NCBI RefSeq assembly: GCF_002846555.1
Contig: NZ_PJMS01000001.1
Location: 3,596,001 to 3,660,000 of the forward strand
DNA from: Aquimarina sp. MAR_2010_214
GTDB lineage: Bacteria > Bacteroidota > Bacteroidia > Flavobacteriales > Flavobacteriaceae
Length of the DNA stretch: 64,000 nt
Direction: 5' to 3'
Of this stretch, positions 54,001-62,325 are shown one piece after another. Position numbers and translations under genes: made by a program. The stretch's first letter is position 1, and each line of letters opens with the position of its first letter. Under the pieces are notes generated by a model that saw only the letters and a list, made by a program, of their open reading frames with translations, did not search any database and was not told the DNA's origin.

Positions 54001-55224
54001 GCTACATTAACAGCAAATTCTGGTAATTTTGAAGATGGTAGTGATGCGCAAAATTATAGCAATAATCAAAATTGTACATGGTTAATAAGACCAGGAAACG
54101 GAGGTACAGTAACATTAAACTTTGATAATTATAATACAGAATCTGGTTATGATTTTGTTACAGTATATGATGGAGAAAACGCTAACGCAACGCAATTAGG
54201 TAGATTTTCTGGAACAACAATCCCAAATCAAATGGTTTCTACAGGTAATGCGATGTTTGTTCGATTTACATCTGATGGATCAGTTACTGCTTCTGGGTGG
54301 GCTGCTAGATATACTTCTACAGTTCAAGGAGAAGCAACTTGTAATGATGGTATTCAAAATGGAAATGAAACCGGAGTAGATTGTGGAGGAGATTGTGCTC
54401 CTTGTAATGCTGTAGAACCTGGTTGTGCAAACGGTATTAGCGCTTTCCCTTATAATGAAGGGTTTGAAGCAGGGTTGGGGAATTGGACTCAAGGTGCTGG
54501 AGATGATTTTGATTGGACTCGCCAATCAGGAGGAACACGCTCTAGAGATACAGGCCCATCTGGAGCACAAGAAGGTAGCAACTATGTATATGTTGAAACT
54601 TCAAATCCTAATAGCCCTAATAAAACAACAATTCTTAACTCTCCGTGTTTTGACTTGAATGGAGTAAATTCACCAAGTTTTACATTTAGATACCACATGC
54701 TTGGTAATGCAGTAGGAGAACTTAAGTTAGAACTAAGTAACGATGACGGTACTAATTGGGTATCAGTTTGGAGTAAAACAGGTACTCAAGGTAATGTATG
54801 GAATAATGCCAATGTTGATTTAAATGTATATGTAGGAAGATCAGTAAAAATGCGTTTTGTTGGTACTTCAGGAAATTCTTGGCAAGGAGATATGGCGATT
54901 GATAATATATCGTTGACTACTGTAAATGCAGCAGCTGTGGCAGGTAGATCGAACGGAAACTTGATAGATTCAACACTTGATGATCAAGAAATTAAAGCTT
55001 TTGATGTGAATATCTATCCTAATCCGGTTCAAGATATCTTGTATATTACTACAGCCAAGACATCTACAATGAATTATAAAATAATGAATATCACTGGTCA
55101 AATTGTTAACCAGGGAGTTGTTTATAATAATAGTATAGATGTGCAGAATTTAACCAAAGGAGTATATATTCTCGAGCTGAAATTAGAAAAAGATAAAAGC
55201 ATTAAACAATTTGTAAGAAAATAA
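51094..55224 (+). CDS. Large T9SS-secreted BNR/sortilin-like protein with FN3, CUB and MAM-like domains
   Basis: A 1376-residue surface or secreted protein. An N-terminal membrane/signal segment (residues 1-25) precedes a BNR/VPS10-like beta-propeller over ~110-865 (repeated IYRSIDGGTTWQAL, IYRSIDGGATWNRI, SSDDGATWTEA, SSDAGANWSSK). Then come a fibronectin type III domain (~870-962), a CUB domain (~965-1075), a Cys-rich linker CNDGIQNGNETGVDCGGD, a MAM-like lectin domain (~1110-1275), and a type A T9SS sorting domain (NIYPNPVQDILYI ... LELKLEKDKSIKQFVRK). A peptidase role is not visible; glycan or protein binding is likely. A strong terminator follows. Confidence 0.88.
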   Translation: MKKRLTRPVILGLGLVTLSVFVVNSVNKDKLEQSTTETEITNLRKQHASYIQNSPFKETLQLKKSERKAKGLPPNKYFEQMWELTMNPATGKTEPEKIYAVQKRLANTSKRAPGDAQDNPWVERGPNDIGGRTRAILFDPNDANNRKVYAGGVSGGLWVNNDITSAASQWSRVQNVPGNLSVTSITVDPRNSNTWYVGTGEQYTAGSVVGNGIYRSIDGGTTWQALNIPPAGGGNINLNATNLFLSGIYYVNDIVAWNNTAQNRTDLFVGVGAHIYADSSGPRNWLGIQSAGIYRSIDGGATWNRIEAANMRYQRDNVNYYYVPNDFEIGQNNKLWVGTVNSPLGNGGGRVFSSDDGATWTEAAASPLNDSNRVELEVSTTNANKIYALTQGVARDADGNVIDPVHIYRSLDGFATAPTATVLPNDVDNSIPAKDFTRGQAFYDLMIESDPNNDDIVYVGGIDLFRSTNGGNAWTQISKWSNNNNLAGLGASIVHADQHAMVFRPGNSNQAIFGNDGGVFYANSLSTAANNNVFAARNSNYNVTQYVKAGIGPNGAGDVNGIFSAGAQDNGSQAFRNVVAGINGSEPLTGGDGFYTFIDKDGQYMIATYVNNVIYRFNLPWDGRSRIQGGATTLVNDDSKGDFVNQMGYDSGANFLLSNNTHVVNRNKVYSIKTVDVARNRNADITNALLTSKPTAFIASTFANNTWYVGTASGGLLRLTNVGVGAANWAEINTPFVGSVSSVRLGATANDIMVTIHNYGVTSVWYSSDAGANWSSKEGDLPDIPVRDILQNPLDRTEVIVGTQLGVWVTTNFDAANPNWTRSQNGMSDASVTSFDYWEVNGDQNNNKIIASTYGRGVFTGSFTANGAQDNEAPTAPTNLVTSNITQTTIDLGWTASNDNVGVTEYDVYQDEVVIATINATNRTVTGLTANTTYAFKIRAKDAAGNVSTDSNIVNATTSAVAADPCNGGATLTANSGNFEDGSDAQNYSNNQNCTWLIRPGNGGTVTLNFDNYNTESGYDFVTVYDGENANATQLGRFSGTTIPNQMVSTGNAMFVRFTSDGSVTASGWAARYTSTVQGEATCNDGIQNGNETGVDCGGDCAPCNAVEPGCANGISAFPYNEGFEAGLGNWTQGAGDDFDWTRQSGGTRSRDTGPSGAQEGSNYVYVETSNPNSPNKTTILNSPCFDLNGVNSPSFTFRYHMLGNAVGELKLELSNDDGTNWVSVWSKTGTQGNVWNNANVDLNVYVGRSVKMRFVGTSGNSWQGDMAIDNISLTTVNAAAVAGRSNGNLIDSTLDDQEIKAFDVNIYPNPVQDILYITTAKTSTMNYKIMNITGQIVNQGVVYNNSIDVQNLTKGVYILELKLEKDKSIKQFVRK

Positions 55225-55249
55225 TATTTATAAAATAGTGATTTGTTTA

Positions 55250-55283
55250 GGAGGCTGTCTGAAAAGGCAGTCTCCTTTTTTTT
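55250..55283 (+). terminator. Intrinsic terminator after the large T9SS protein
   Basis: GGAGGCTG (55250-55257) pairs with CAGTCTCC (55268-55275) with one G-T pair, followed by T8. It is 25 bp past the stop. Confidence 0.8.
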
Positions 55284-55319
55284 AATAAATTGTTTAGGTC
55301 TGATGTATCTAAAATGCAT

Positions 55320-55352
55320 AAAAAAAGCCTCCATAATATGAATTATGAAGGC
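55320..55352 (-). terminator. Intrinsic terminator for the minus-strand membrane-protein genes
   Basis: On the minus strand GCCTTCATAA (55352-55343) pairs with TTATGGAGGC (55336-55327) with one G-T pair, then a run of seven T's. It lies ~30 bp beyond the stop of the 55383 gene. Confidence 0.75.
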
Positions 55353-55382
55353 CGTACTAAATAGTAAAATGGTTAGTGGTTA

Positions 55383-55892
55383 CTACTTATCTTTAAGTTT
55401 CTTAGCTTGTTTTGTCCACTGATCTCTTTCAATCCTACCAGGAAAAAATTGGATAAGCGTTGTTACTGTATCTATATCTTCTGCGGTAAATTTACTAATT
55501 TGATCAAAAGTATAGATACCAATACTGTTTAATTTTTCTTCAATAAAAGGGCCAACACCGCTAATTAGCTTTAAATCATCTTTTTGAGAGGCATCTGCTT
55601 TGCCAAAACTATCAAAATTTAATGTAGGCATTTCTCCACCATTTGTAACGGCTACTCCTCCATGATCGCGGGTTTTAACTGCTTTAATTTCATTTCCGGA
55701 ATTAGAAAATGTAGTATTGGCTTTTTCATTGCTTGTATTTCTAAGCTTTATATTTTCTCTTTCACATTCGTCTAATTCCTTTTTATATTTTTTTTTGACG
55801 GCTCTTTTTCCTAATAATCTTCCTAATAAAAAGGCAAGGAATAATAGCAATAATAAGCACCACCAATTTGCTTCGTTTAAAAAATCTAACAT
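55383..55892 (-). CDS. Small membrane protein with helix-hairpin-helix-like C-terminus
   Basis: A 169-residue protein. One N-terminal helix (WWCLLLLLFLAFLLGRLLGK) is followed by a basic/coiled stretch and, at ~110-165, LKLISGVGPFIEEKLNSIGI ... TFDQISKF. This last part resembles the helix-hairpin-helix module at the end of some membrane-linked proteins, including Bacteroidota proteins next to OmpA genes; no catalytic function. It is 13 bp downstream of the OmpA-family gene and shares its transcript. Confidence 0.7.
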   Translation of the reverse strand: MLDFLNEANWWCLLLLLFLAFLLGRLLGKRAVKKKYKKELDECERENIKLRNTSNEKANTTFSNSGNEIKAVKTRDHGGVAVTNGGEMPTLNFDSFGKADASQKDDLKLISGVGPFIEEKLNSIGIYTFDQISKFTAEDIDTVTTLIQFFPGRIERDQWTKQAKKLKDK

Positions 55893-55905
55893 AGTTGTAA
55901 TATTT

Positions 55906-56829
55906 TTAGTTTACGGTTATTTCTATTCTTCTGTTTTTTGCTCTGTTTTCCTCACTATCATTTATAGCTATGGGACTCGATTCTCCTTTAGATAGGGCTA
56001 TGATTTTATCCTTGACTATACCTTGTGAAATAAGATATTCTCGTACATTATTAGCTCTTTGTTGTCCAAACCAAAGATTTGCTTCTTCTTCACCAACATC
56101 ATCTGTATGTCCTGTGATCACAATTGATTTATCAGGATATTTATTAATATAATTTTTTAGCTCGAGTGCATAATTAGATAAAGAAGCATCTGGTTGAAAT
56201 GTTTTTTGAGCAAAATTAGAATACAACGTTCTGGCAGCTATACTTTTTTCTACTTCAACCAATCGGGCTTCATTTAATGTCATGAAATTTAATAGTATTC
56301 CACCGGTATAATCACCATCATTAGAGTAGGTATACTTATTTAATTGAGTTTTGGTCACGATACGACCTGAATTAATTCCAGCTTCAACTAAAATATTTTT
56401 AATAAAATTAGCCCTAGTGATACCTAATTGTGTACTATCGTTATTTTCAGAAGAATTCTCATAACCATAAATGACAAGCTCTTGATCTTGGTGTTGTCCT
56501 AGATAATCAGCTATTTGTTGACTAAATCCATTTAAAGAAACAGGAATAAATACATCTCCGTTAGTATTGTTAATTTTTAGATTTTCAACATACCTAAAAA
56601 CATCTTGCCCGTGAGGACCTTTAGCAAATAATCCAACAGTCCTATTTGCGGCGGCAATACTGTCTTCATACGCTTTTTTAGCTAATGCTTCTGATTCTGG
56701 ATCAGGTTTTTGTTCTACCACAGGTATACTTTCATTGGTGCTTTTTGTACACCAATCACAGGAGTAGTACCACCATATTGCTAGCCATGCAAAAAGTAGA
56801 AAAATAAAAAAAGAGGATAAATTTTTCAT
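55906..56829 (-). CDS. OmpA-family protein
   Basis: A 307-residue protein with an N-terminal hydrophobic anchor (SSFFIFLLFAWLAIWWYY), an extended linker, and a C-terminal OmpA peptidoglycan-binding domain (~205-307: SIVITGHTDDVGEEEANLWF, QRANNVREYLISQGI, ENRAKNRRIEITVN). A second, degenerate OmpA-like copy spans ~70-180 (ELVIYGYENSSENNDSTQ). It links membrane and cell wall. Upstream of the HHH-like membrane gene and divergent from the histidine operon. Confidence 0.88.
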   Translation of the reverse strand: MKNLSSFFIFLLFAWLAIWWYYSCDWCTKSTNESIPVVEQKPDPESEALAKKAYEDSIAAANRTVGLFAKGPHGQDVFRYVENLKINNTNGDVFIPVSLNGFSQQIADYLGQHQDQELVIYGYENSSENNDSTQLGITRANFIKNILVEAGINSGRIVTKTQLNKYTYSNDGDYTGGILLNFMTLNEARLVEVEKSIAARTLYSNFAQKTFQPDASLSNYALELKNYINKYPDKSIVITGHTDDVGEEEANLWFGQQRANNVREYLISQGIVKDKIIALSKGESSPIAINDSEENRAKNRRIEITVN

Positions 56830-56956
56830 GTGTTGTTGATTAGTATTAGTTTCTTAAAGTTATAAAAATGTTTATAATCAACCTATTGCAGACTTTGAAT
56901 TCTATGAATTTAATGATAGAAAAAAGATGAATCGCAAAAAAATAAGTTGAAATGCG

Positions 56957-56986
56957 TTTGAGAGAAAATAATTTTTTATAAATTCG
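56957..56986 (+). promoter_or_regulatory. Promoter of the histidine operon leader
   Basis: TTTG at 56957-56960, an 18-bp spacer and TAAATTCG at 56979-56986 match the Bacteroidota -33 and -7 elements, with one mismatch in the -7. The expected start is ~56990, about 18 nt before the leader ATG. Confidence 0.55.
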
Positions 56987-57007
56987 CAGAGTATTTAGAA
57001 AAAAACA

Positions 57008-57064
57008 ATGAATAATATATTTGTACATCATCATCATTCTTACATTTTCGCTCAGGCGTGGTAA
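57008..57064 (+). CDS. Histidine leader peptide (18 aa, four consecutive His codons)
   Basis: The reading frame MNNIFVHHHHSYIFAQAW ends at TAA 57062-57064. Codons 7-10 (57026-57037) are four CAT His codons in a row. It starts after a plausible promoter and is followed by an intrinsic terminator and then hisG. That is the layout of a classic attenuator leader: ribosome stalling at the His codons when charged tRNA-His is scarce would alter RNA folding downstream. It is too short to be found by length-based gene calling. Confidence 0.88.
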   Translation: MNNIFVHHHHSYIFAQAW

Positions 57065-57106
57065 GTATGATATGTGTATAACACAAAATATGAAAACCCG
57101 TTTGAG
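57051..57106 (+). promoter_or_regulatory. Candidate antiterminator pairing of the his attenuator
   Basis: CTCAGGCG (57051-57058, inside leader codons 15-17) can pair over 8 bp with CGTTTGAG (57099-57106), including two G-T pairs. The latter includes most of the 5' arm of the terminator. A ribosome stalled at the His codons leaves CTCAGGCG free, so the terminator cannot form; a ribosome reaching the TAA at 57062 covers it. A small hairpin TGTGT-ATA-ACACA (57073-57085) lies inside the loop. Confidence 0.6.
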
Positions 57107-57125
57107 TAATTCAAACGGGTTTTTT
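57093..57125 (+). terminator. his attenuator terminator
   Basis: AAAACCCGTTTGA (57093-57105) pairs perfectly with TCAAACGGGTTTT (57111-57123) around GTAAT and ends in a T run. It stands between the leader peptide and hisG (ATG 57174), where a terminator makes sense only if conditional. Confidence 0.88.
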
Positions 57126-57173
57126 GTTTCTACAAAACTTGTTTTTGAATTGCTCAAGCATAACAACAAGAAA

Positions 57174-58031
57174 ATGTCAAAAATTAAAATAGCAATTCAA
57201 AAAAGCGGTCGTCTTAATGAAGATTCAGTAAAAATATTGAAAGACTGCGGTATTTCGATTGATAATGGTAAAGATCAGCTAAAAGCTCAAACCCGTAATT
57301 TTCCTATGGAAGTTATGTTTTTACGAAATGGTGATATACCTCAATACCTTAGGGATGGTATTGTTGATATCGCTATTATAGGTGAGAATGTACTTATAGA
57401 AAAAGGAAAAGATATTTCGATTACAGAACGACTCAATTTTTCTAAGTGTAAAGTTTCTCTGGCGGTACCAAAAGATTTTGAGTACAATTCAATCAAAGAT
57501 CTCGATGGAAAAAGAATTGCTACTTCATACCCAAATACAGTTAGTGAATATTTAGATAAACAAGGGATCTCGGTAGAATTACACCAAATATCAGGATCTG
57601 TTGAGATTGCACCGAATATCGGTTTGGCAGATGCAATTTGTGATATTGTATCGAGCGGTAGTACATTATTTAAAAATAATCTTAAGGAGGTAGAGGTAAT
57701 GCTTACTTCTGAAGCTGTACTGGCAGTATCTCCAAAAATATCAAACGAAAATAAAAGACTGCTTGAAAAATTACAATTTAGAATCAAAGCTGTTTTAAAA
57801 GCCAGGAATTCTAAATATGTCTTACTTAATGCTCCCAACCACAAAATCGAAGATATCGTTAAGATATTACCAGGTATGCGAAGCCCTACAGTATTGCCAT
57901 TGGCAGAAGAGGGTTGGAGTTCTATTCATACTGTGGTAGAAAAAAATAAATTTTGGGATATTCTTGATGAGCTAAAAGCAGAAGGAGCAGAAGGAATTTT
58001 GGTGTGCCCAATTGAAAAAATGGTTTTATAA
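57174..58031 (+). CDS. hisG: ATP phosphoribosyltransferase (long form)
   Basis: A 285-residue HisG catalysing the first, feedback-controlled step of histidine synthesis. I take ATG 57174 (MSKIKIAIQKSGRL); a longer open frame from 57021 runs through the leader and terminator and is not real. The catalytic part includes DGIVDIAIIGENVLIEKG and DAICDIVSSGSTLFKNNL (PRPP loop). The C-terminal ~75 residues (NHKIEDIVKILPGMRSP ... EGILVCPIEK) are the ACT-like His-binding regulatory domain of the long form, so HisZ is not needed. It heads the his operon behind the attenuator. Confidence 0.95.
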   Translation: MSKIKIAIQKSGRLNEDSVKILKDCGISIDNGKDQLKAQTRNFPMEVMFLRNGDIPQYLRDGIVDIAIIGENVLIEKGKDISITERLNFSKCKVSLAVPKDFEYNSIKDLDGKRIATSYPNTVSEYLDKQGISVELHQISGSVEIAPNIGLADAICDIVSSGSTLFKNNLKEVEVMLTSEAVLAVSPKISNENKRLLEKLQFRIKAVLKARNSKYVLLNAPNHKIEDIVKILPGMRSPTVLPLAEEGWSSIHTVVEKNKFWDILDELKAEGAEGILVCPIEKMVL

Positions 58032-58072
58032 ATAATTTAATGTGTTTCTGTAAAGACAGAAATTAAGAAGAG

Positions 58073-59356
58073 ATGCAAAAAATATACAATCCAAATAAAA
58101 ATAATTGGCCCGAAATATTGAAAAGGCCAACGCAAACTGTGGCAGATATTGAGGAAAAAGTAATGACTGTTTTTAAAGAAGTCAAAGCAGAGGGTGATCA
58201 AGCAATACAGCGATATACTAAGAAATTTGATAAGGTAGATCTAGATACTATCCTTGTGAATTCTGAGGAGATAAAAGAAGCAAAAAGACAGGTAAATCAG
58301 GATTTAAAGGATGCAATAGGGTTGGCTAAATCTAATATCGAAAAGTTTCATGCAGTACAAAAAACGGATAAAGTTTCTATAGAAACAACAATCGGAGTTA
58401 AATGCTGGCAAGAGAAAAGACCAATCCAAAAAGTGGGATTATATATTCCAGGAGGAACAGCTCCTTTATTTTCTACAATTTTAATGTTAGCTGTTCCTGC
58501 TAATCTTGCAGGGTGCAAAGAAATAATATTATGCTCCCCTCCAAATAAGGAAGGAAAGATTCATCCGGCTATTTTGTACACAGCCGACCTTTGCGGAGTA
58601 ACAAAAATATGTAAAGTAGGAGGGATTCAAGCTGTTGCGGGGATGACTTTTGGGACAGAAACTATTCCGTCTGTGTATAAAATATTCGGTCCGGGTAATC
58701 AATTCGTAACGGTAGCAAAGCAACTGGCAACGAAGTTTGGTGTCGCTATAGATATGCCGGCTGGACCAAGTGAATTGCTCGTGGTTGCAGATAATACTGC
58801 TAATGCATCGTTTGTTGCTTCTGATTTGTTAAGCCAGGCAGAACACGGCAAAGACAGTCAGGTAATTTTGGTATCTACTTCCAAAGAAATAATGGATAAA
58901 GTAGAAGAAGAGGTTATCAAACAATTAGCAGTTTTACCTAGAAAAGAAATTACAGAAGGAGCAATATCCAATTCTAAATTAATTTGTGTCGAAGATGATC
59001 AGGAAGCTATAGAATTAATCAATGAGTATGGTCCAGAGCATTTTATAATATGTGTAAAAAATGAAGATTTTTATATCAATAATATAACCAATGCAGGTTC
59101 TGTGTTTATCGGTAATTATACACCAGAAAGCGCAGGTGATTACGCTTCGGGAACCAACCATACATTACCTACCAACGGGTATGCAAAACAATATAGTGGA
59201 GTAAATCTTGATAGTTTTATGAAATCAATGACATTTCAGAAAATATCAAAAGATGGTATCCAGAATATAGGTAAAGCTATTGAACTTATGGCAGAAGCAG
59301 AAGGCTTGCAAGCACACAAAAATGCAGTAACATTACGACTAGAGAGTTTAAAATAG
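58073..59356 (+). CDS. hisD: Histidinol dehydrogenase
   Basis: A 427-residue zinc enzyme carrying out the last two oxidations from histidinol to histidine with NAD. Conserved parts: RPIQKVGLYIPGGTAPLFST, KIFGPGNQFVTVAKQ, AIDMPAGPSELLVVADNTA, SQAEHGKDSQVILVS and GSVFIGNYTPESAGDYASG, with Gln/His zinc ligands in the SQAEHG loop. Length is normal. 41 bp after hisG. Confidence 0.96.
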   Translation: MQKIYNPNKNNWPEILKRPTQTVADIEEKVMTVFKEVKAEGDQAIQRYTKKFDKVDLDTILVNSEEIKEAKRQVNQDLKDAIGLAKSNIEKFHAVQKTDKVSIETTIGVKCWQEKRPIQKVGLYIPGGTAPLFSTILMLAVPANLAGCKEIILCSPPNKEGKIHPAILYTADLCGVTKICKVGGIQAVAGMTFGTETIPSVYKIFGPGNQFVTVAKQLATKFGVAIDMPAGPSELLVVADNTANASFVASDLLSQAEHGKDSQVILVSTSKEIMDKVEEEVIKQLAVLPRKEITEGAISNSKLICVEDDQEAIELINEYGPEHFIICVKNEDFYINNITNAGSVFIGNYTPESAGDYASGTNHTLPTNGYAKQYSGVNLDSFMKSMTFQKISKDGIQNIGKAIELMAEAEGLQAHKNAVTLRLESLK

Positions 59357-59418
59357 TTGGCCGCTACAAGTAGTCAGGAATCATCAATGATGCTTTAACC
59401 AACAACAATAAACTAAAA

Positions 59419-60477
59419 ATGAAAAAAACACAATTTAATATAAAGCAATTAGTTCGCAAGAATATACTACATCTAAAACCGTATAGTTCGGCAAGAGATG
59501 AGTTTACAGATTTTGATCAGGATATGGTTTTTTTGGATGCCAATGAAAACCCTTATGAGAACGGAGTTAATCGATATCCTGATCCACAACAGAAAAGTTT
59601 AAAAAAGATAATAGCAAACCAAAGAAAAGTTTCAGAAACAAATATACTTCTGGGTAATGGTAGTGATGAAGTATTAGATCTAATATTTAGAGCATTTTGC
59701 GAACCTGGTATCGACAATATTATTACAATGCCCCCTACATATGGGATGTATAAAGTATTAGCAAATATCAATAATGTAGAAGAACAACAAGTATGGTTAG
59801 GAGAAAATTTTCAACCTGATGTCGAAGCGATACTCGCAGCTGAGAATAGTAATTCTAAATTACTTTTTATTTGTTCTCCTAATAATCCTTCAGGTAATTT
59901 AATTGAACAACAACGGGTAGAAGAACTTCTAGAACGTTTTAATGGACTGGTAATTATTGATGAAGCCTATATCGATTTTACCGATAGAGAGAGTTGGGTG
60001 GGTGATATATACAAATATCCAAATCTTATAGTGACACAGACTTTATCCAAAGCATACGGTTTGGCAGGGATACGATTAGGGATTTGTTATGCTTCTGAAG
60101 AAATAATTAATGTTTTAAATAAAATAAAACCTCCTTATAACGTGAACGAACTAACACAACAACGAGCACTGCAAAGGGTTATTGAAGAAGATCAAATTAA
60201 AGACGAAGTGTCTATAATAATAGAAGGGCGTGCTCATTTAGAAGAAGCTTTATCTACCATAAATTTTGTAGAGAAGATATTTAGAAGTGATGCTAATTTT
60301 ATTTTGGTAAGGGTAGATGATGCAAATAAGCGATACGATCAGTTAATTAAGCATGGTATTGTGGTTCGTAATAGAAGCACACAACCTTTATGCGAAAATA
60401 CACTTCGGTTTACAGTAGGTACTGAAGAAGAAAATAAAAAATTAATACAGATACTTATGTCAATTTCGAAATCGTGA
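59419..60477 (+). CDS. hisC: Histidinol-phosphate aminotransferase
   Basis: A 352-residue fold-type-I PLP enzyme converting imidazole-acetol phosphate and glutamate to histidinol phosphate. Motifs: FLDANENPYENGVNRYPDP, GNGSDEVLDLIFRAFCEPG, CSPNNPSGN, VIIDEAYIDF, and the PLP Lys in TQTLSKAYGLAGIRLG. Length is typical. 62 bp after hisD. Confidence 0.95.
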   Translation: MKKTQFNIKQLVRKNILHLKPYSSARDEFTDFDQDMVFLDANENPYENGVNRYPDPQQKSLKKIIANQRKVSETNILLGNGSDEVLDLIFRAFCEPGIDNIITMPPTYGMYKVLANINNVEEQQVWLGENFQPDVEAILAAENSNSKLLFICSPNNPSGNLIEQQRVEELLERFNGLVIIDEAYIDFTDRESWVGDIYKYPNLIVTQTLSKAYGLAGIRLGICYASEEIINVLNKIKPPYNVNELTQQRALQRVIEEDQIKDEVSIIIEGRAHLEEALSTINFVEKIFRSDANFILVRVDDANKRYDQLIKHGIVVRNRSTQPLCENTLRFTVGTEEENKKLIQILMSISKS

Positions 60478-60556
60478 ACTCATTTCAGAAATTACAGGAA
60501 GACAATAATAATTAGATAAAAAACACTCAAATTAAACTCATAGTCAATACAATCCA

Positions 60557-61693
60557 ATGAAAAAGAAAGTATTATTTATAGATCGTGATGGTACGATTAT
60601 CAAAGAAACTGCAGACGAGCAGATAGATGCGTTCGAGAAAATGATTTTCTACCCAAAAGCATTTACGTATTTAGGTAAAATTGCTCAGGAATTAAACTAT
60701 GAATTGGTAATGATTACCAATCAAGATGGTTTGGGGACTGGTGTGTTTCCTGAAGATACATTTTGGCCTGTGCATAATTTTATTATGAAATCTTTTGAAA
60801 ACGAAGGAGTTGTGTTTGATAAGGTGTTTCTTGATAGAACCTTTCCTCATGAAAATGCAAATACCAGAAAACCAGGAACAGGATTATTAACCGAATATTT
60901 TTCTGATGAATATGATCTAATAAATTCTTTTGTAATTGGAGATCGTTTAACCGATATGGAGTTGGCTAAAAATCTTGGAGCGAAAGGGGTTTTTATTAAT
61001 GATAATACCAACTTGGGAACAGGAGAAATTACAATAAAAAGAGAAGAATTAGATAATCATATTGCTTTGGAAAGCAATGACTGGCAAAAAATATATGAAT
61101 TTCTTAAACTGAAAGATCGAGTTGCCGAAATTTCCCGAAAAACTAATGAAACAGATATTTATATCCAACTAAATCTTGATGGTACCGGTAAAAGTAATAT
61201 TAGTACAGGATTAGATTTTTTTGATCATATGTTAGATCAAATTGCTCGTCATGGTCAAATGGATTTGGATATAAAAGTAAAAGGAGACTTAGAAGTTGAT
61301 GAACACCATACTATCGAGGATACTGCGATAGCATTAGGAGAAGTATTTAGTAAAGCTCTGGATAACAAATTGGGAATCGAGCGTTATGGCTTTTGTTTAC
61401 CAATGGACGATTGTTTGGCGCAAGTAGCAATTGATTTTGGAGGACGTAATTGGTTGGTATGGGAAGCAGAATTTAATCGTGAAATGATAGGTAAAATGCC
61501 AACAGAAATGTTTTTTCACTTTTTTAAATCGTTTACCGATGGAGCTAAAGCAAATCTTAATGTAAAAGCAGAAGGTACTAATGAGCATCATAAAATTGAA
61601 GCTATTTTTAAAGCTTTTGCCAAAGCTATTAAAGTTGCAGTAAAACGTGATCCCGATAAAATGGTTTTACCTAGTACTAAAGGGGTATTATAA
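60557..61693 (+). CDS. hisB: Bifunctional histidinol-phosphatase / imidazoleglycerol-phosphate dehydratase
   Basis: A 378-residue fusion. Residues 1-165 are a HAD-type phosphatase ([11 protein letters not shown] with the nucleophile Asp, [27 protein letters not shown]). Residues ~185-378 are IGP dehydratase with two metal-binding His clusters: [15 protein letters not shown] and [15 protein letters not shown]. The fusion is also known from Enterobacteria and is common in Bacteroidota. It supplies steps 6 and 8 of the pathway. 79 bp after hisC. Confidence 0.96.
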   Translation: MKKKVLFIDRDGTIIKETADEQIDAFEKMIFYPKAFTYLGKIAQELNYELVMITNQDGLGTGVFPEDTFWPVHNFIMKSFENEGVVFDKVFLDRTFPHENANTRKPGTGLLTEYFSDEYDLINSFVIGDRLTDMELAKNLGAKGVFINDNTNLGTGEITIKREELDNHIALESNDWQKIYEFLKLKDRVAEISRKTNETDIYIQLNLDGTGKSNISTGLDFFDHMLDQIARHGQMDLDIKVKGDLEVDEHHTIEDTAIALGEVFSKALDNKLGIERYGFCLPMDDCLAQVAIDFGGRNWLVWEAEFNREMIGKMPTEMFFHFFKSFTDGAKANLNVKAEGTNEHHKIEAIFKAFAKAIKVAVKRDPDKMVLPSTKGVL

Positions 61694-61738
61694 TTAATTG
61701 TGAATTAAGATTGAAGAATCATAAATCTAAAATATAAA

Positions 61739-62320
61739 GTGAAAATTGTAATTATCAATTACGGAGCAGGGAATATCCAATCTATAAAGTTTGCAATACA
61801 AAGATTAGGATATGATGCGATATTAAGTAATGATCCCGAAGAGATCAAAGCAGCAGATAAAATTATCTTTCCTGGAGTAGGAGAAGCTAGTAGTGCAATG
61901 CGAAAACTTAAAAATTCTGGATTAGATGGCTTGATTCCAGAACTAGAACAACCGGTTTTAGGAATTTGTCTGGGGATGCAATTAATGTGTAACTATACCG
62001 AAGAAGGAAATACTAAAGGATTAGAGATTTTTGATGTTGACGTCGTACGATTCAATAATGAAGTAAAAGTACCACAGATAGGCTGGAACCAGATAGAATC
62101 TCTCGATTCACCTTTGTTTGAAGGGATCTTAGAAAAAGAACATATCTATTTGGTGCACAGTTACTATGCGCCAATAACAGAAGATACAGTCGCGCAAACT
62201 CATTATGGGGTAACGTATAGTACAGCTCTTCAGAAAGATAATTTTTATGGAACCCAGTTTCACCCAGAGAAAAGTAGTGTTGTAGGGGAGAAGATATTAG
62301 AGAATTTTCTGAAACTGTAA
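61739..62320 (+). CDS. hisH: Imidazole glycerol phosphate synthase, glutamine amidotransferase subunit
   Basis: A 193-residue class I glutaminase that delivers ammonia to HisF. Catalytic triad visible: nucleophile Cys in LGICLGMQLM, and His/Glu in GTQFHPEKSS. The start codon is GTG at 61739 (VKIVIINYGAGNIQS). 45 bp after hisB. An unrelated gene separates it from hisA. Confidence 0.95.
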   Translation: MKIVIINYGAGNIQSIKFAIQRLGYDAILSNDPEEIKAADKIIFPGVGEASSAMRKLKNSGLDGLIPELEQPVLGICLGMQLMCNYTEEGNTKGLEIFDVDVVRFNNEVKVPQIGWNQIESLDSPLFEGILEKEHIYLVHSYYAPITEDTVAQTHYGVTYSTALQKDNFYGTQFHPEKSSVVGEKILENFLKL

Positions 62321-62325
62321 AAATA

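Noticed and set aside
57021..57173. Upstream extension of the hisG reading frame to TTG 57021
   Set aside because: It overlaps the leader peptide in another frame and runs through the terminator hairpin; HisG homologues start at MSKIKIAIQ (57174).
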